Origin: Micromonospora sonchi
GTDB taxonomy: Bacteria; Actinomycetota; Actinomycetes; Mycobacteriales; Micromonosporaceae
Direction: 5' to 3'
Assembly: GCF_014646235.1 (NCBI RefSeq)
Contig: NZ_BMNB01000032.1
Span: forward strand, 17,467-81,466
DNA length: 64,000 nt
Below are positions 8,159-16,405 of the stretch, one piece after another. Position 1 is the stretch's first letter; every line of letters starts with the position of its first letter. The position numbers and the translations under genes are program-made. Under the pieces are notes generated by a model. That model saw only the letters and a program-made list of their open reading frames with translations, searched no databases and was not told the origin of the DNA.

Positions 8159-9349
8159 TCAGTATGACCTGGGTTGGCCGAGTACGTGTTGGGCGACGAA
8201 GTTGAGGATCATCTCGCGGCTGACCGGCGCGATCCGCCCGGCCCGTACCGCCCCCAGCAGCGTCGCCACCCCGTACTCCGTGGTCATGCCAGCGCCGCCG
8301 TGCACCTGCACCGCCGTGTCCACCGCCAGCGCCGCCGCCTCCCCGGCCGCGTACTTCGCCATGTTGGCAGCGACGCCGGCCTCCAGGTCGCGTCCGGCGT
8401 CGTAGAGCACGGCAGCCTTCTGGATCATCAGTCGGGACAGTTCCACCTGCACGGCGGCATGGGCGAGCGGATGCGACACGCCCTGGTGGGAGCCGATCGA
8501 GCGTCCGCCCCACACCGTCCGCGTGGCCGTGTACTTCGAGGCGCGTTCGATGGCGTACCGGCCGGTGCCGGCGCCCATCGCGGCGACCATGATCCGCTCC
8601 GGGTTGAGGCCGGAGAAGAGCGCGAGCAGGCCGGCGTCCAGCGACTCGCCGACCAGCGCGTCGCCGGGCAGGCGAACGTCGTCCAGGTAGAGCAGGAACT
8701 GGTTCTCCGGGGAGAGGATCTCCATGTCCAGCTTGGACCAGGTCAACCCGGACGCGTCGGCCGGCACGATGAACAGCGCCGGCTTCAGCCTCTGCGGGGT
8801 CGCGTCCGCTGAGTCGGCACCGTCGTCCGTGTCGGCGACGCGCGCCACCACCAGCACGTGCCCCGCCTCGTCGACGCCGGAGATGTAGCACTTCTGGCCC
8901 GACAGCACCCAGTCGTCGCCGTCGCGGCGGGCCACCGTGGCGAGGCGGTGGAAGTTCGATCCGGCCTGCGGTTCGGTGATCGCGAAGACGATCTTTTGGG
9001 AGCCGTCCGCCAAGCCTGGCAGGTGGCGCTTGCGCTGCCGCTCGGTGCCGTGCCGGTTGATGACGGTGGCGGCGATGGCGGGAGAGACCACGAGCAGCAG
9101 CAGCGGGCAGCCGGCCGCCGCCAGCTCCTCGCAGACGACGGCGAGCTCGGTGATGCCGCCGCCCCCGCCGCCGTACTCGGTCGGGATGTTGACGCCCAGG
9201 TAGCCGAGCCGCCCGGCTTCGTGCCACAGCTCTGTGGTGTGCTCGCCGGCCTTGGCCTTCGCCACAAAGTAGCGGTGGCCGTACCGCTTCCCCAGCGCCC
9301 GCACGGCGTCGCGCAGCTGATTCTGCTCTTCAGTCAGGTCGAAGTTCAT
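8159..9349 (-). CDS. Acyl-CoA dehydrogenase
   Basis: 396 residues, full length for the family. It begins MNFDLTEEQNQLRDAVRAL (N-terminal helical domain). The FAD-binding middle domain has the signature ITEPQAGSNFHRL and the motif GQKCYISGVDEAGH. The C-terminal domain has QGVSHPLAH, VQVHGGAGMTTEYGV and REMILNFVAQHVLGQ. The enzyme oxidises acyl-CoA to 2-enoyl-CoA with FAD. Its start overlaps the stop of the biotin carboxylase gene by 4 bases (ATGA), so the two are translationally coupled. In acyclic-terpene and leucine-type pathways a dehydrogenase supplies the enoyl-CoA that the neighbouring carboxylase acts on. The exact substrate is not readable from sequence. Confidence 0.92.
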   Translation of the reverse strand: MNFDLTEEQNQLRDAVRALGKRYGHRYFVAKAKAGEHTTELWHEAGRLGYLGVNIPTEYGGGGGGITELAVVCEELAAAGCPLLLLVVSPAIAATVINRHGTERQRKRHLPGLADGSQKIVFAITEPQAGSNFHRLATVARRDGDDWVLSGQKCYISGVDEAGHVLVVARVADTDDGADSADATPQRLKPALFIVPADASGLTWSKLDMEILSPENQFLLYLDDVRLPGDALVGESLDAGLLALFSGLNPERIMVAAMGAGTGRYAIERASKYTATRTVWGGRSIGSHQGVSHPLAHAAVQVELSRLMIQKAAVLYDAGRDLEAGVAANMAKYAAGEAAALAVDTAVQVHGGAGMTTEYGVATLLGAVRAGRIAPVSREMILNFVAQHVLGQPRSY

Positions 9350-11370
9350 GGCTGAGCCTCCTCAAGGGGGTTGACCACGGCGAGCACGGCGCCGGTGTCG
9401 ACCCGGCCGCCGGCCGGGACCGGCAGCTCGGCGACCACACCGTCGGCGGGGGCGAGCACGGGGTGTTCCAGCTTCATCGCCTCCAGGATCAGCAGCGGGT
9501 CACCGGCGACGACCCGCTGGCCGACCGCCACGTGCACCCGGGTCACCACGCCAGGCAGCGGCGCGAGCAGCGACCCGGCGGCCAGCTTCGCGGTCGGCAG
9601 GGGAAAGCGCGGCAGCTCGGCCAGGCGCGCGGCCCCGTCCGGGCCGTCCACGAAGATCTCCGACCCGACCCGGTGTACGCGGTACGCCCGCCGCACCCCG
9701 GCCACGTCCAGCACGACCCGCTCCGGGTACGCCTCGACCATGGTTACGGCCGGCATCGCGTCGGCGGCGCTGCCCTCGGCAGCCGGGGTGTTGCCGGCAG
9801 CCGCGGGGGACGGCGACGCCGACCACTCGGCGAGGCCGCCTGCGCGATTCAGGCGGTACCGGCTTTCGATCTCGTTGCCGTCCCGGCCGGTGAAGCGGGT
9901 GACCTGCGGGAAGGCGGGCACGTTTCGCCAGCCCGACGGCAGCCCACGCAGCACCGGCGCCGAGGCCCGGCGGGCGGCGGCCGAGGCGAGGGCCGCCGCC
10001 AGGGCGACCAGGGGAACATCGCCGGCCGGCAGCAAGGGCGCGAAGAGCTCGGGGTGTCGGTCCAGGAAACCGGTGTCGACGTCGACGGCGCCGAACTGCG
10101 GGCTGCGCAGAACGCGGACCAGCAGGTCCCGGTTGGTGGCCACGCCGTGCAACTCGGCCCGGGCGAGGGCACCGGCCAGCGCACGGGCCGCCTCGGCGCG
10201 GGTGGGCGCCCAGGCGATCACCTTGGCGAGCATCGAGTCGTAGTGGACGGTCACCACCGACCCGTCGACCACGCCGGAGTCCAGCCGCAGGCCGCGCTCC
10301 GACGCGAACTCGGCGGTCACCCCGGGCACGGCGAACCGGTGCAGGGTGCCGGTCGCCGGCCGGTACCCCTGGGCCGGGTCCTCGGCGCAGAGGCGTACCT
10401 CGATGGCGTGGCCCTCGGCCGGCGGGGCCGCGGTCAGCGACAGGGGCGAACCCTCGGCGACGAGCAGTTGCAGCCGGACCAGGTCCAGGCCGGTGGTCAG
10501 CTCGGTGACCGGATGCTCTACCTGGAGGCGGGTGTTCATCTCCAGGAAGTAGAACTCGCCGCCCGGGGCGAGCAGGAACTCGACCGTGCCGGCCCCGACG
10601 TAGTCGACCGCCCGGCCGGCGGCCACCGCCGCCTCGTGCAGCCGCTCCCGCACCCCGTCCGGGAGGACGCCCGGGGCCTCCTCGACGATCTTCTGGTGGC
10701 GGCGCTGGATCGAGCACTCGCGCACGCCCAGGGCCACCACCGTCCCGTACGCGTCGCCGAAGATCTGGACCTCGACGTGCCGGCCGCTGTCGACGTACCG
10801 CTCGATGAAGACCGTGCCGTCGCCGAACGCCGACGCCGCCTCGCGGCGCGCGCCGGACACGGCCTCGGCGAGCCCGTCGGCGTCGCGGACCACACGCATG
10901 CCGCGCCCGCCGCCCCCGGCGGACGCCTTCACCAGCACCGGAAAGTCGGTGACCTGGGCGGCGTCGGTCCAGGTGGGCAGCATCGGCACGCCCGCCTCGG
11001 CGAGCAGCGCCTTCGCCGCCAGCTTGTCGCCCATCGCGGCGATCGCCTGGGCGGGCGGCCCGACCCAGGTCAGACCGGCGTCGGCGACCGCCGTGGCGAA
11101 TTCGGCGTTCTCGGCGAGGAAGCCGTAGCCGGGGTGGACGGCGTCCGCGCCGGACCGGCGGGCCGCGTCGAGGATCGCCCCGATCCGGAGGTACGTCTCG
11201 GCGGGCGTGTTCCCGGGCAGCCGGACCGCCTGGTCGGCCTCGGCGACGAAGGGTGCCTCGGCGTCCGCGTCGGAGTGCACGGCGACCGTCTGCACGCCGA
11301 GCGCCCGGCAGGTGGCGAAGACCCGGCGGGCGATCTCGCCCCGGTTGGCGACCAGGAGCCTGCTGATCAT
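9346..11370 (-). CDS. Acyl-CoA carboxylase alpha subunit (biotin carboxylase + biotin carrier)
   Basis: 674 residues. The biotin carboxylase N-domain starts SRLLVANRGEIARRVF. The ATP-grasp domain has KASAGGGGRGMRVV and the active-site segment EMNTRLQVEHPVTE. The last about 80 residues are the biotinyl carrier domain with EAMKLEHPV; biotin attaches to Lys633. The enzyme carboxylates biotin with ATP and bicarbonate and hands the carboxyl group to the beta subunit encoded just upstream. This two-domain layout is that of methylcrotonyl/geranyl-CoA and AccA-type alpha subunits. Gene order and the AtuA-like neighbour favour a catabolic carboxylase over the housekeeping acetyl/propionyl enzyme. A dispersed repeat fills the gap to the beta-subunit gene. 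Confidence 0.93.
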   Translation of the reverse strand: MISRLLVANRGEIARRVFATCRALGVQTVAVHSDADAEAPFVAEADQAVRLPGNTPAETYLRIGAILDAARRSGADAVHPGYGFLAENAEFATAVADAGLTWVGPPAQAIAAMGDKLAAKALLAEAGVPMLPTWTDAAQVTDFPVLVKASAGGGGRGMRVVRDADGLAEAVSGARREAASAFGDGTVFIERYVDSGRHVEVQIFGDAYGTVVALGVRECSIQRRHQKIVEEAPGVLPDGVRERLHEAAVAAGRAVDYVGAGTVEFLLAPGGEFYFLEMNTRLQVEHPVTELTTGLDLVRLQLLVAEGSPLSLTAAPPAEGHAIEVRLCAEDPAQGYRPATGTLHRFAVPGVTAEFASERGLRLDSGVVDGSVVTVHYDSMLAKVIAWAPTRAEAARALAGALARAELHGVATNRDLLVRVLRSPQFGAVDVDTGFLDRHPELFAPLLPAGDVPLVALAAALASAAARRASAPVLRGLPSGWRNVPAFPQVTRFTGRDGNEIESRYRLNRAGGLAEWSASPSPAAAGNTPAAEGSAADAMPAVTMVEAYPERVVLDVAGVRRAYRVHRVGSEIFVDGPDGAARLAELPRFPLPTAKLAAGSLLAPLPGVVTRVHVAVGQRVVAGDPLLILEAMKLEHPVLAPADGVVAELPVPAGGRVDTGAVLAVVNPLEEAQP

Positions 11371-11380
11371 TGAGCCTGCC

Positions 11381-11431
11381 TCTCGTTCGCGACTGCGGGA
11401 CTACTCCGTTTCGCTGCGTTCCTCGCGCTCA
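11381..11431 (-). repeat. Dispersed intergenic element, copy A (includes the upstream gene's stop codon)
   Basis: Read on the minus strand the element begins TGAGCGCGAGGAACGCAGCG and ends CCCGCAGTCGCGAACGAGA. The initial TGA is the stop codon of the carboxyltransferase gene. A closely similar copy lies at 14764-14808 in the same relation to another stop codon. It ends about 10 bases before the next ATG. I recognise it as a repeat widespread between Micromonospora genes, from memory only. Confidence 0.65.
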
Positions 11432-13030
11432 CATTCGAAAGACGCCGAAGCGCTCGGCGCCCTTGACCGGGCCGTTGTGGATCGCCGACAGGCAGAGCCC
11501 GAGGACGGTACGGGTGTCGCGGGGGTCGATCACCCCGTCGTCGTAGAGCCGCCCGGAGAGGAACAGAGCGCCGGACTGGGACTCGATCTGCTGCTCCACC
11601 ATCATTCGCATCGCCGCGTCCGAGTCCTCGTCGAACTCGCGTCCCCGCGCGGCGGCGGCCTGCCGGGCCACGATGGAGAGCACCCCGGCCAGCTGCGCCG
11701 GGCCCATCACCGCCGACTTGGCGTTCGGCCAGGTGAACAGGAACCTTGGTTCGTACGCCCGGCCGCACATCCCGTAGTTGCCCGCACCGTACGAGGCGCC
11801 CAGGTTGACCGTCAGGTGCGGCACCGTCGAGTTCGACACCGCGTTGATCATGAGTGCGCCGTGCTTGATGATGCCGCGTTGCTCGTACTCGGTGCCGACC
11901 ATGTAGCCGGTGGTGTTCTGCAGGAAGATCAGCGAGGTGTCGGACTGGTTGGCGAGCTGGATGAACTGCGCCGCCTTCTGCGCCTCCGCGCTGAACAGCA
12001 CACCCCGGGCGTTGGCGAGGACGCCGACCGGGTAGCCGTGCAACTCGCCCCAGCCGGTGACCAGCGCACTGCCGTAGGCCGGCTTGAACTCGTCGAACTC
12101 GCTGCCGTCGAGCACCCGGGCGAGGACGTCGCGCGGGTCGAAGGGCACCCTGAGGTCGAAGCTGGCGATGCCGAGCAACTCCTCCGGGTCGTACCTCGGT
12201 GGCTGCGGGCACGGGTTGCGCGGCCCGGGACCATGCTTGCGCCAGTTCAACCGGCGTACGCACTGCCGGGCCAGCCGGATGCCGTCCCGCTCGTCGGCGG
12301 CGAGGAAGTCGGCCAGGCCGGAGGCGGTGGCGTGCATCGCCGCGCCGCCCAGCGACTCGTCCTCGGCGTCCTCGCCGGTAGCCATCTTGACCAGCGGCGG
12401 CCCGGCCAGGTAGACCTGCGAGCGGTCGCGGATCATGATGGTGAGGTCCGACATCCCGGGCACGTACGCGCCGCCGGCCGTGGCGTTGCCGAAGACCACG
12501 CTGACCGTGGGGATCTTCGCGGCCGAGAGCAGGGTCAGGTCGCGGAACACCCGGCCGCCCGGGATGAAGATCTCCGCCTGGGTGGGCAGGTCCGCGCCGG
12601 CCGACTCGACCAGGTTCACCATCGGCAGGCGGTTGGCCAGGGCGATCTCGCCGGCCCGTCGGGTCTTGGCGAGCGACCATGGGTTGACCGCGCCGCCGCG
12701 TACCGTCGGGTCGTTGGCGATGACCAGGCACTCGACGCCCTCGACCACGCCGATCCCGGTGACCACGCTGGCCCCGACCGGAAAGTCGGTGCCGTACGCC
12801 GCGACCGGGGAAAGTTCCAGGAACGGGCTGTCCGCGTCCAGCAGCAGCTCGATGCGCTCCCGGGGCAGCAGCTTGCCGCGTTTGTGGTGCCGGGTCACGT
12901 ACTTCTCGCCGCCGCCGGCCCGGGCCTGGTCGAGCGCGACGTCCAGTTCGGCAAGGCGCTCCAGCAGCGCCTCCCGGTTGGCCCGGAAGGCCGGCGAGGC
13001 AGGGTCGATCGCGCTGTCGAGTGTGGTCAC
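11429..13030 (-). CDS. Acyl-CoA carboxylase beta subunit (carboxyltransferase)
   Basis: 533 residues from GTG 13030. It has the crotonase-fold duplicated carboxyltransferase domain: N-half motifs KRGKLLPRERIELLLD, SAGADLPTQAEIFIPGG and FGNATAGGAYVPGMSD, then C-half motifs NTTGYMVGTEYEQRGIIKHG and NLGASYGAGNYGMCGRAY. These two glycine-rich oxyanion regions bind the acyl-CoA and the carboxybiotin. The wording EIFIPGG-RVFRDLT and the length match methylcrotonyl/geranyl-CoA type beta subunits better than propionyl-CoA ones. It forms the holoenzyme with the adjacent alpha subunit and follows the AtuA-like gene by 28 bases. Confidence 0.9.
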   Translation of the reverse strand: MTTLDSAIDPASPAFRANREALLERLAELDVALDQARAGGGEKYVTRHHKRGKLLPRERIELLLDADSPFLELSPVAAYGTDFPVGASVVTGIGVVEGVECLVIANDPTVRGGAVNPWSLAKTRRAGEIALANRLPMVNLVESAGADLPTQAEIFIPGGRVFRDLTLLSAAKIPTVSVVFGNATAGGAYVPGMSDLTIMIRDRSQVYLAGPPLVKMATGEDAEDESLGGAAMHATASGLADFLAADERDGIRLARQCVRRLNWRKHGPGPRNPCPQPPRYDPEELLGIASFDLRVPFDPRDVLARVLDGSEFDEFKPAYGSALVTGWGELHGYPVGVLANARGVLFSAEAQKAAQFIQLANQSDTSLIFLQNTTGYMVGTEYEQRGIIKHGALMINAVSNSTVPHLTVNLGASYGAGNYGMCGRAYEPRFLFTWPNAKSAVMGPAQLAGVLSIVARQAAAARGREFDEDSDAAMRMMVEQQIESQSGALFLSGRLYDDGVIDPRDTRTVLGLCLSAIHNGPVKGAERFGVFRM

Positions 13031-13058
13031 AGCCGGGTGCCCCTCGCGGCGATCTCGT

Positions 13059-14750
13059 TCATGATTTTGGATGCAGGTGGGCCGGCAGGTCGATGATCCG
13101 GGAGCGGAGCAACTCGCCGAGCGCCTTGGCCTGCGGATCGAACCGGGTGGAGGCGGCCACCCCCGGCCCGAGCAGCCCCTCGATCACGAAGTTGACCGCC
13201 CGCAGGTTCGGCAGTTCGTGCCGTGTGACGGTCAACGGAGCGGTCTCCGGCAACAGTTCCGCCAGCCGCTCCACCGTGAGCCAGCCGCGCAGCCAGGCCC
13301 AGGTCGCATCCGTACGCGCCCAGACGCCGAGGTTCGCGTCGCCGCCCTTGTCACCCGAACGCGCCCCCACCACCGTGCCCAGCGCCGCCCGTCGACTCAC
13401 CCCACTGCCCGGTAAGGAGGGGCCCCCTGTTAACGCCTGGTGTAGTAAAGGGGCCCCCTCCAAACACGTCACCGGCGGCGGGACGATCGGGACCCGGGTG
13501 CCGTCCGGCAGCACCGCGACGTGGGCGACCGCGTCCTGCGGCACGGTGTCGGCGGTGAAGACGCCGTACGGAATCGCGTCGCCGGGTGGTGTGGTCAGCG
13601 TGCAGCCCGGGTAGGAGGCCAGGGCCAGCTCCACCGCCGCCGCCGAGAACGCCCGACCGGCCCGCGCCCGGTCACCGTCGCGCAGGTGTACGTGCAGCAG
13701 CGAGCTGGCCGTCTCAGTGTCGGCGGCGTCCGGGTGATCGGTGCGGGCCAGCACGAATTCCAGCCCGTCCCTGCCGACTGCCTCCTCCAGTTGCGCCCGG
13801 ACCAGGGCCGCCTTGGCAGGGATGTCGAGCCCGCAGAGTACGAAGGTCATCGAGTTGCGGAAACCGCCCAGGGTGTTGACGCCGACCTTGAGCGTCTCCG
13901 GCGGTGACGTCCCCCGCACGCCGGACACCCTTACCCGGTCCGGCCCGTCCTGGGCCAGTCGCACGGTGTCCAGGTGGGTCACCACGTCCGGCCCGAGGTA
14001 TGCCGGACCGCCGACCTCGTACAGCAACTGGGCGGTGACCGTCTCGACGGTGACCGCGCCGCCGGTACCGGGATGCTTGGTGAGCACCGCCGAGCCGTCC
14101 GGGTGCAGCTCGGCGATCGGGAAGCCCGGCCGGTGCCCGCCGTCGGGCAGTTCAATGAAGAAGCTGAAATTGCCCCCGGTGACCTGCGCCCCGCACTCGA
14201 TCAGGTGCCCGGCGACGGTGGCTCCGGCCAGCGCGTCGAGGTCGTCGCGTCCCCAACCGAAGCGCGCGATGGCCGGGCCCACGACCAGCGAGGCGTCGGT
14301 GACCCGACCGGTCACCACCACGTCCGCCCCGGCGTCCAGGCAGGCGGCGATGCCGAACGCCCCGAGGTACGCGTTCGCGCTGAGTGCGTCCGGTCGGGCC
14401 AGGGCATCGCCCTCGACGTACCCGATCCGGACAGGGAGGCCGAGGCGGTCGGCGAGCGCACGGATCGCGGTGGCCAACCCCGCAGGGTTGAGTCCACCGG
14501 CGTTGGTGACCAGCCTGACCCGGCGGTCGAGCGCGGTGTCGAGACAGCCCTCAAGCTGCCGCAGGAACGTCTTCGCGTAGCCCAGGTCGGGATCACGCAT
14601 CCGGTCCCGGCCGAGGATGAGCATGGTCAACTCGGCCAGGTAGTCGCCGGTCAGCACGTCCAGTTCGCCGCCGTCGAGCATCCCCCGCCACGCGGAGAAC
14701 CGGTCACCGTAAAAGCCGGAGGCGTTGCCGACGCGCAGCACCCCGCTCAT
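13059..14750 (-). CDS. AtuA-like acyclic terpene utilisation protein (DUF1446)
   Basis: 563 residues. Starts LRVGNASGFYGDRFSAW, the typical DUF1446 N-terminus. The large domain continues with LVTNAGGLNPAGLA and VVTGRVTDASLVVGPA. After a linker near residue 430 the C-terminal ferredoxin-fold-like domain begins VVGARSGDKGGDANLGVWAR. In Pseudomonas, AtuA is required for growth on citronellol and geraniol and is encoded with the geranyl-CoA carboxylase; its biochemical role is not settled. Here it precedes the carboxylase and dehydrogenase genes, supporting a branched or isoprenoid acyl-CoA pathway. The linker is encoded by a hairpin repeat that appears to have inserted in frame (see 13413-13462). 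A dispersed repeat precedes its ATG. Confidence 0.85.
   Translation of the reverse strand: MSGVLRVGNASGFYGDRFSAWRGMLDGGELDVLTGDYLAELTMLILGRDRMRDPDLGYAKTFLRQLEGCLDTALDRRVRLVTNAGGLNPAGLATAIRALADRLGLPVRIGYVEGDALARPDALSANAYLGAFGIAACLDAGADVVVTGRVTDASLVVGPAIARFGWGRDDLDALAGATVAGHLIECGAQVTGGNFSFFIELPDGGHRPGFPIAELHPDGSAVLTKHPGTGGAVTVETVTAQLLYEVGGPAYLGPDVVTHLDTVRLAQDGPDRVRVSGVRGTSPPETLKVGVNTLGGFRNSMTFVLCGLDIPAKAALVRAQLEEAVGRDGLEFVLARTDHPDAADTETASSLLHVHLRDGDRARAGRAFSAAAVELALASYPGCTLTTPPGDAIPYGVFTADTVPQDAVAHVAVLPDGTRVPIVPPPVTCLEGAPLLHQALTGGPSLPGSGVSRRAALGTVVGARSGDKGGDANLGVWARTDATWAWLRGWLTVERLAELLPETAPLTVTRHELPNLRAVNFVIEGLLGPGVAASTRFDPQAKALGELLRSRIIDLPAHLHPKS
13413..13462. repeat. Hairpin repeat element inserted in frame in the AtuA-like gene
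   Basis: Two arms, GGAGGGGCCCCC (13416-13427) and GGGGCCCCCTCC (13450-13461), are almost perfect inverted repeats and flank GTTAACGCCTGG. Each arm also contains the palindrome GGGGCCCC. I recall close copies of this sequence between genes in Micromonospora genomes. Here it encodes about 16 residues (around 430-446: EGAPLLHQALTGGPSLP) in the interdomain linker, without breaking the frame. Confidence 0.65.
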
Positions 14751-14763
14751 CGGGGCCGTCTTT

Positions 14764-14808
14764 CATTCGCGGCTGCGGGGCTCCGCTGCGCTGCGCTCCT
14801 CGCGCTCA
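14764..14808 (-). repeat. Dispersed intergenic element, copy B (includes the upstream gene's stop codon)
   Basis: On the minus strand it runs from TGAGCGCGAGGAGCGCAGCG to CCCGCAGCCGCGAATGAAA. The first TGA terminates the TIGR03084 gene, and the element ends about 15 bases before the ATG of the AtuA-like gene. It aligns with copy A at 11381-11431 except for a 3-base gap and a few substitutions. Confidence 0.65.
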
Positions 14809-15576
14809 TCGGGGCCGCCTTTTGGTGCCGGGCGGACCGGCGAACGCCTGGGCCACGTCCAACCACCCGTCGGCGACCGGCCCGGTGGCGACCAGGGCGA
14901 GGTCGGCGCGGTGCCGGCGCCGCGTCACCAGCAGGCAGAAGTCGAGCGCCGGACCGGTGACCCGGTCGGCCGCGTTCGCCGGACCGAAGGACCAGGTCAC
15001 CCCGGTGGGCGCGACCAACTCCACCCGGACCGGCGCCGTGGGCACCGCCCGGCCGTGGGCGGCGAAGCTGTGTCCGACGGTACGGAAGCCGAGGTACGCG
15101 ATGTGCCGCAGCCGGTCGGTGACGGGCCGGGTGACGCCGAGTGCCTCGGCCACGTCCTCGCCGTGCGCCCAGGTCTCCATGATCCGGGCGGTCGCCATCG
15201 AGGCCGGTGACATGCGGGTGCCGTACCAGGGCAACTTCTCCCCGGCGGCGGCGAGGGCGGTGGCGAGCGCCGAGCGGCCGGCCCGCCAGCGGGTCAACAA
15301 CACGTCGGGCGGGGCGAGGAACGCCTCCGCCCCGGCGTCGACCAGCCGGGCCGGGTCCGGCGCGGAGGCAACCGAGGCGTGGAACGCATCGGCGTCGGTC
15401 GCGGCGAGGCGGGCTGCCTCATCGGTCCACGCCAGGTGGGCGATCTGGTGGGCGATCGTCCAGCCCACCGCCGGGGTCGGCCGCGCCCAATCCGGTGACG
15501 GCAGCGGTGCGACGAGCGCGTCGAGCTGCTCGGACTCGGCGGCCAGATCCGTGAGCAGTGCGGTCAGGTCGACCAT
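14806..15576 (-). CDS. TIGR03084-family DinB-like metal-binding protein
   Basis: 256 residues. The N-terminal four-helix DinB/mycothiol-dependent maleylpyruvate isomerase fold carries the His pattern IAHQIAHLAWTDEAA (His-x3-His) and a third His in ETWAHGEDVAEALG, the usual metal triad. The C-terminal about 90 residues form the extra beta domain of this subfamily (PVRVELVAPTGVTWSFGP). DinB-like enzymes of actinobacteria often use mycothiol as a co-substrate. In this cluster it would act beside acyl-CoA breakdown, but the reaction is unknown. Transcribed from the TetR side, 25 bases after the regulator gene's stop. Confidence 0.8.
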   Translation of the reverse strand: MVDLTALLTDLAAESEQLDALVAPLPSPDWARPTPAVGWTIAHQIAHLAWTDEAARLAATDADAFHASVASAPDPARLVDAGAEAFLAPPDVLLTRWRAGRSALATALAAAGEKLPWYGTRMSPASMATARIMETWAHGEDVAEALGVTRPVTDRLRHIAYLGFRTVGHSFAAHGRAVPTAPVRVELVAPTGVTWSFGPANAADRVTGPALDFCLLVTRRRHRADLALVATGPVADGWLDVAQAFAGPPGTKRRPR

Positions 15577-15601
15577 GATGCCTCCGGGCGGGTTGGTCCG
15601 G

Positions 15602-16222
15602 TCAGGTGGGTGTGTACGCGGTGGTGAGCAGGGTGGCCAGCTGGTGTTTCCAGGCGTGCAGCAGCGTGGCCCGGCGGGTCGAGTCGTCGCTGAGCAGGTT
15701 GGCCACGCCGAGCCCGCGCAGCAGGTCGAGGGTGGCCTGCACGGCCTCGCGTACGCCTGGCCGCCGCTCGTCCACCCCGAGCAGGTCGACGGTCAGCCGG
15801 TGCATCTCCCGGCCGATCCGGGTTTCGAGCGGCAGCAGGGCGGCGCGCAACTCGGCATCGGTGCGGGCGGCCACCCACAGCTCCAGTGCCGCGACGAAGA
15901 GCGGCCCGGTGAAGGCGGCGGCGAGCAGGTCCACCACCCGGTCCAGCCGGTCGGCGCCGGCCGGCAGCGCGTCCGCCTCGGCGCGCAGCTCCGCCGCCCG
16001 GCGCTCGGTGAGGTGGCCGACGGCGGCGGTGACCAGGGCGGTCCGGGTCGGGTAGTGGTGCAGTTGGGCGCCCCGGGAGACGCCGGCCCGGGCCGCCACG
16101 ACGGTGGTGGTGGTGCCGGACCAGCCGTGCTTGACCAGGCAGTCGACGGTCGCCTCCAGCAGCCGGGCCTGGGTGGCCCGACTGCGTTCCTGTTGAGGGG
16201 CGCGCGTCGATGCGTGGCGCAT
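15602..16222 (-). CDS. TetR-family repressor of the acyl-CoA cluster
   Basis: 206 residues from ATG 16222. A further in-frame start at 16258 exists but lies inside the putative operator. The N-terminal HTH reads ATVDCLVKHGWSGTTTTVV then AGVSRGAQLHHYPTRTALV, the classical TetR recognition helix region. The C-terminal ligand pocket is about 140 residues. It is the first gene of the minus-strand cluster TetR, TIGR03084, AtuA, carboxylase beta, carboxylase alpha, dehydrogenase and probably controls it, likely responding to an acyl-CoA. Two inverted repeats upstream suggest autoregulation. Confidence 0.9.
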   Translation of the reverse strand: MRHASTRAPQQERSRATQARLLEATVDCLVKHGWSGTTTTVVAARAGVSRGAQLHHYPTRTALVTAAVGHLTERRAAELRAEADALPAGADRLDRVVDLLAAAFTGPLFVAALELWVAARTDAELRAALLPLETRIGREMHRLTVDLLGVDERRPGVREAVQATLDLLRGLGVANLLSDDSTRRATLLHAWKHQLATLLTTAYTPT

Positions 16223-16226
16223 GGTC

Positions 16227-16266
16227 GTCAGCCTGACGCCATCAAAACAAACAGTCAAGCCTGACT
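16227..16266. promoter_or_regulatory. Paired inverted repeats, candidate TetR operator
   Basis: GTCA-GCC-TGAC (16227-16237) and AGTCA-AGCC-TGACT (16253-16266) share the core GTCA(a)GCCTGAC. The first sits 5 bases upstream of the regulator's start codon. The second overlaps a minus-strand TTGACT that could be the -35 box. A repressor bound here would block the promoter of its own operon. Confidence 0.55.
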
Positions 16267-16405
16267 TTTTTTGCGGTGACCGAGACGATCCGGTCCGGGA
16301 CCTGTCCCGGTGGCCGGACAGCCCGGCCAGCGAGGGCCCTGCCGGTCACGAATGCCGCCGCGTCGGGAGCGGGCAGGCGGGAAGCTCCGGTGACCCGGCC
16401 GGACG

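Noticed and set aside
9463..11373. Very long open frames opposite the carboxylase genes (about 600 codons on the plus strand)
   Set aside because: They are antisense shadows of real high-GC genes; composition is Arg/Gly-rich without family motifs, and the minus-strand frames carry clear domain signatures.
16295..16310. CCGGGAC-CT-GTCCCGG palindrome as crp terminator
   Set aside because: The stem is only 6-7 base pairs with an almost absent loop and lies about 100 bases past the stop; not strong enough to list.
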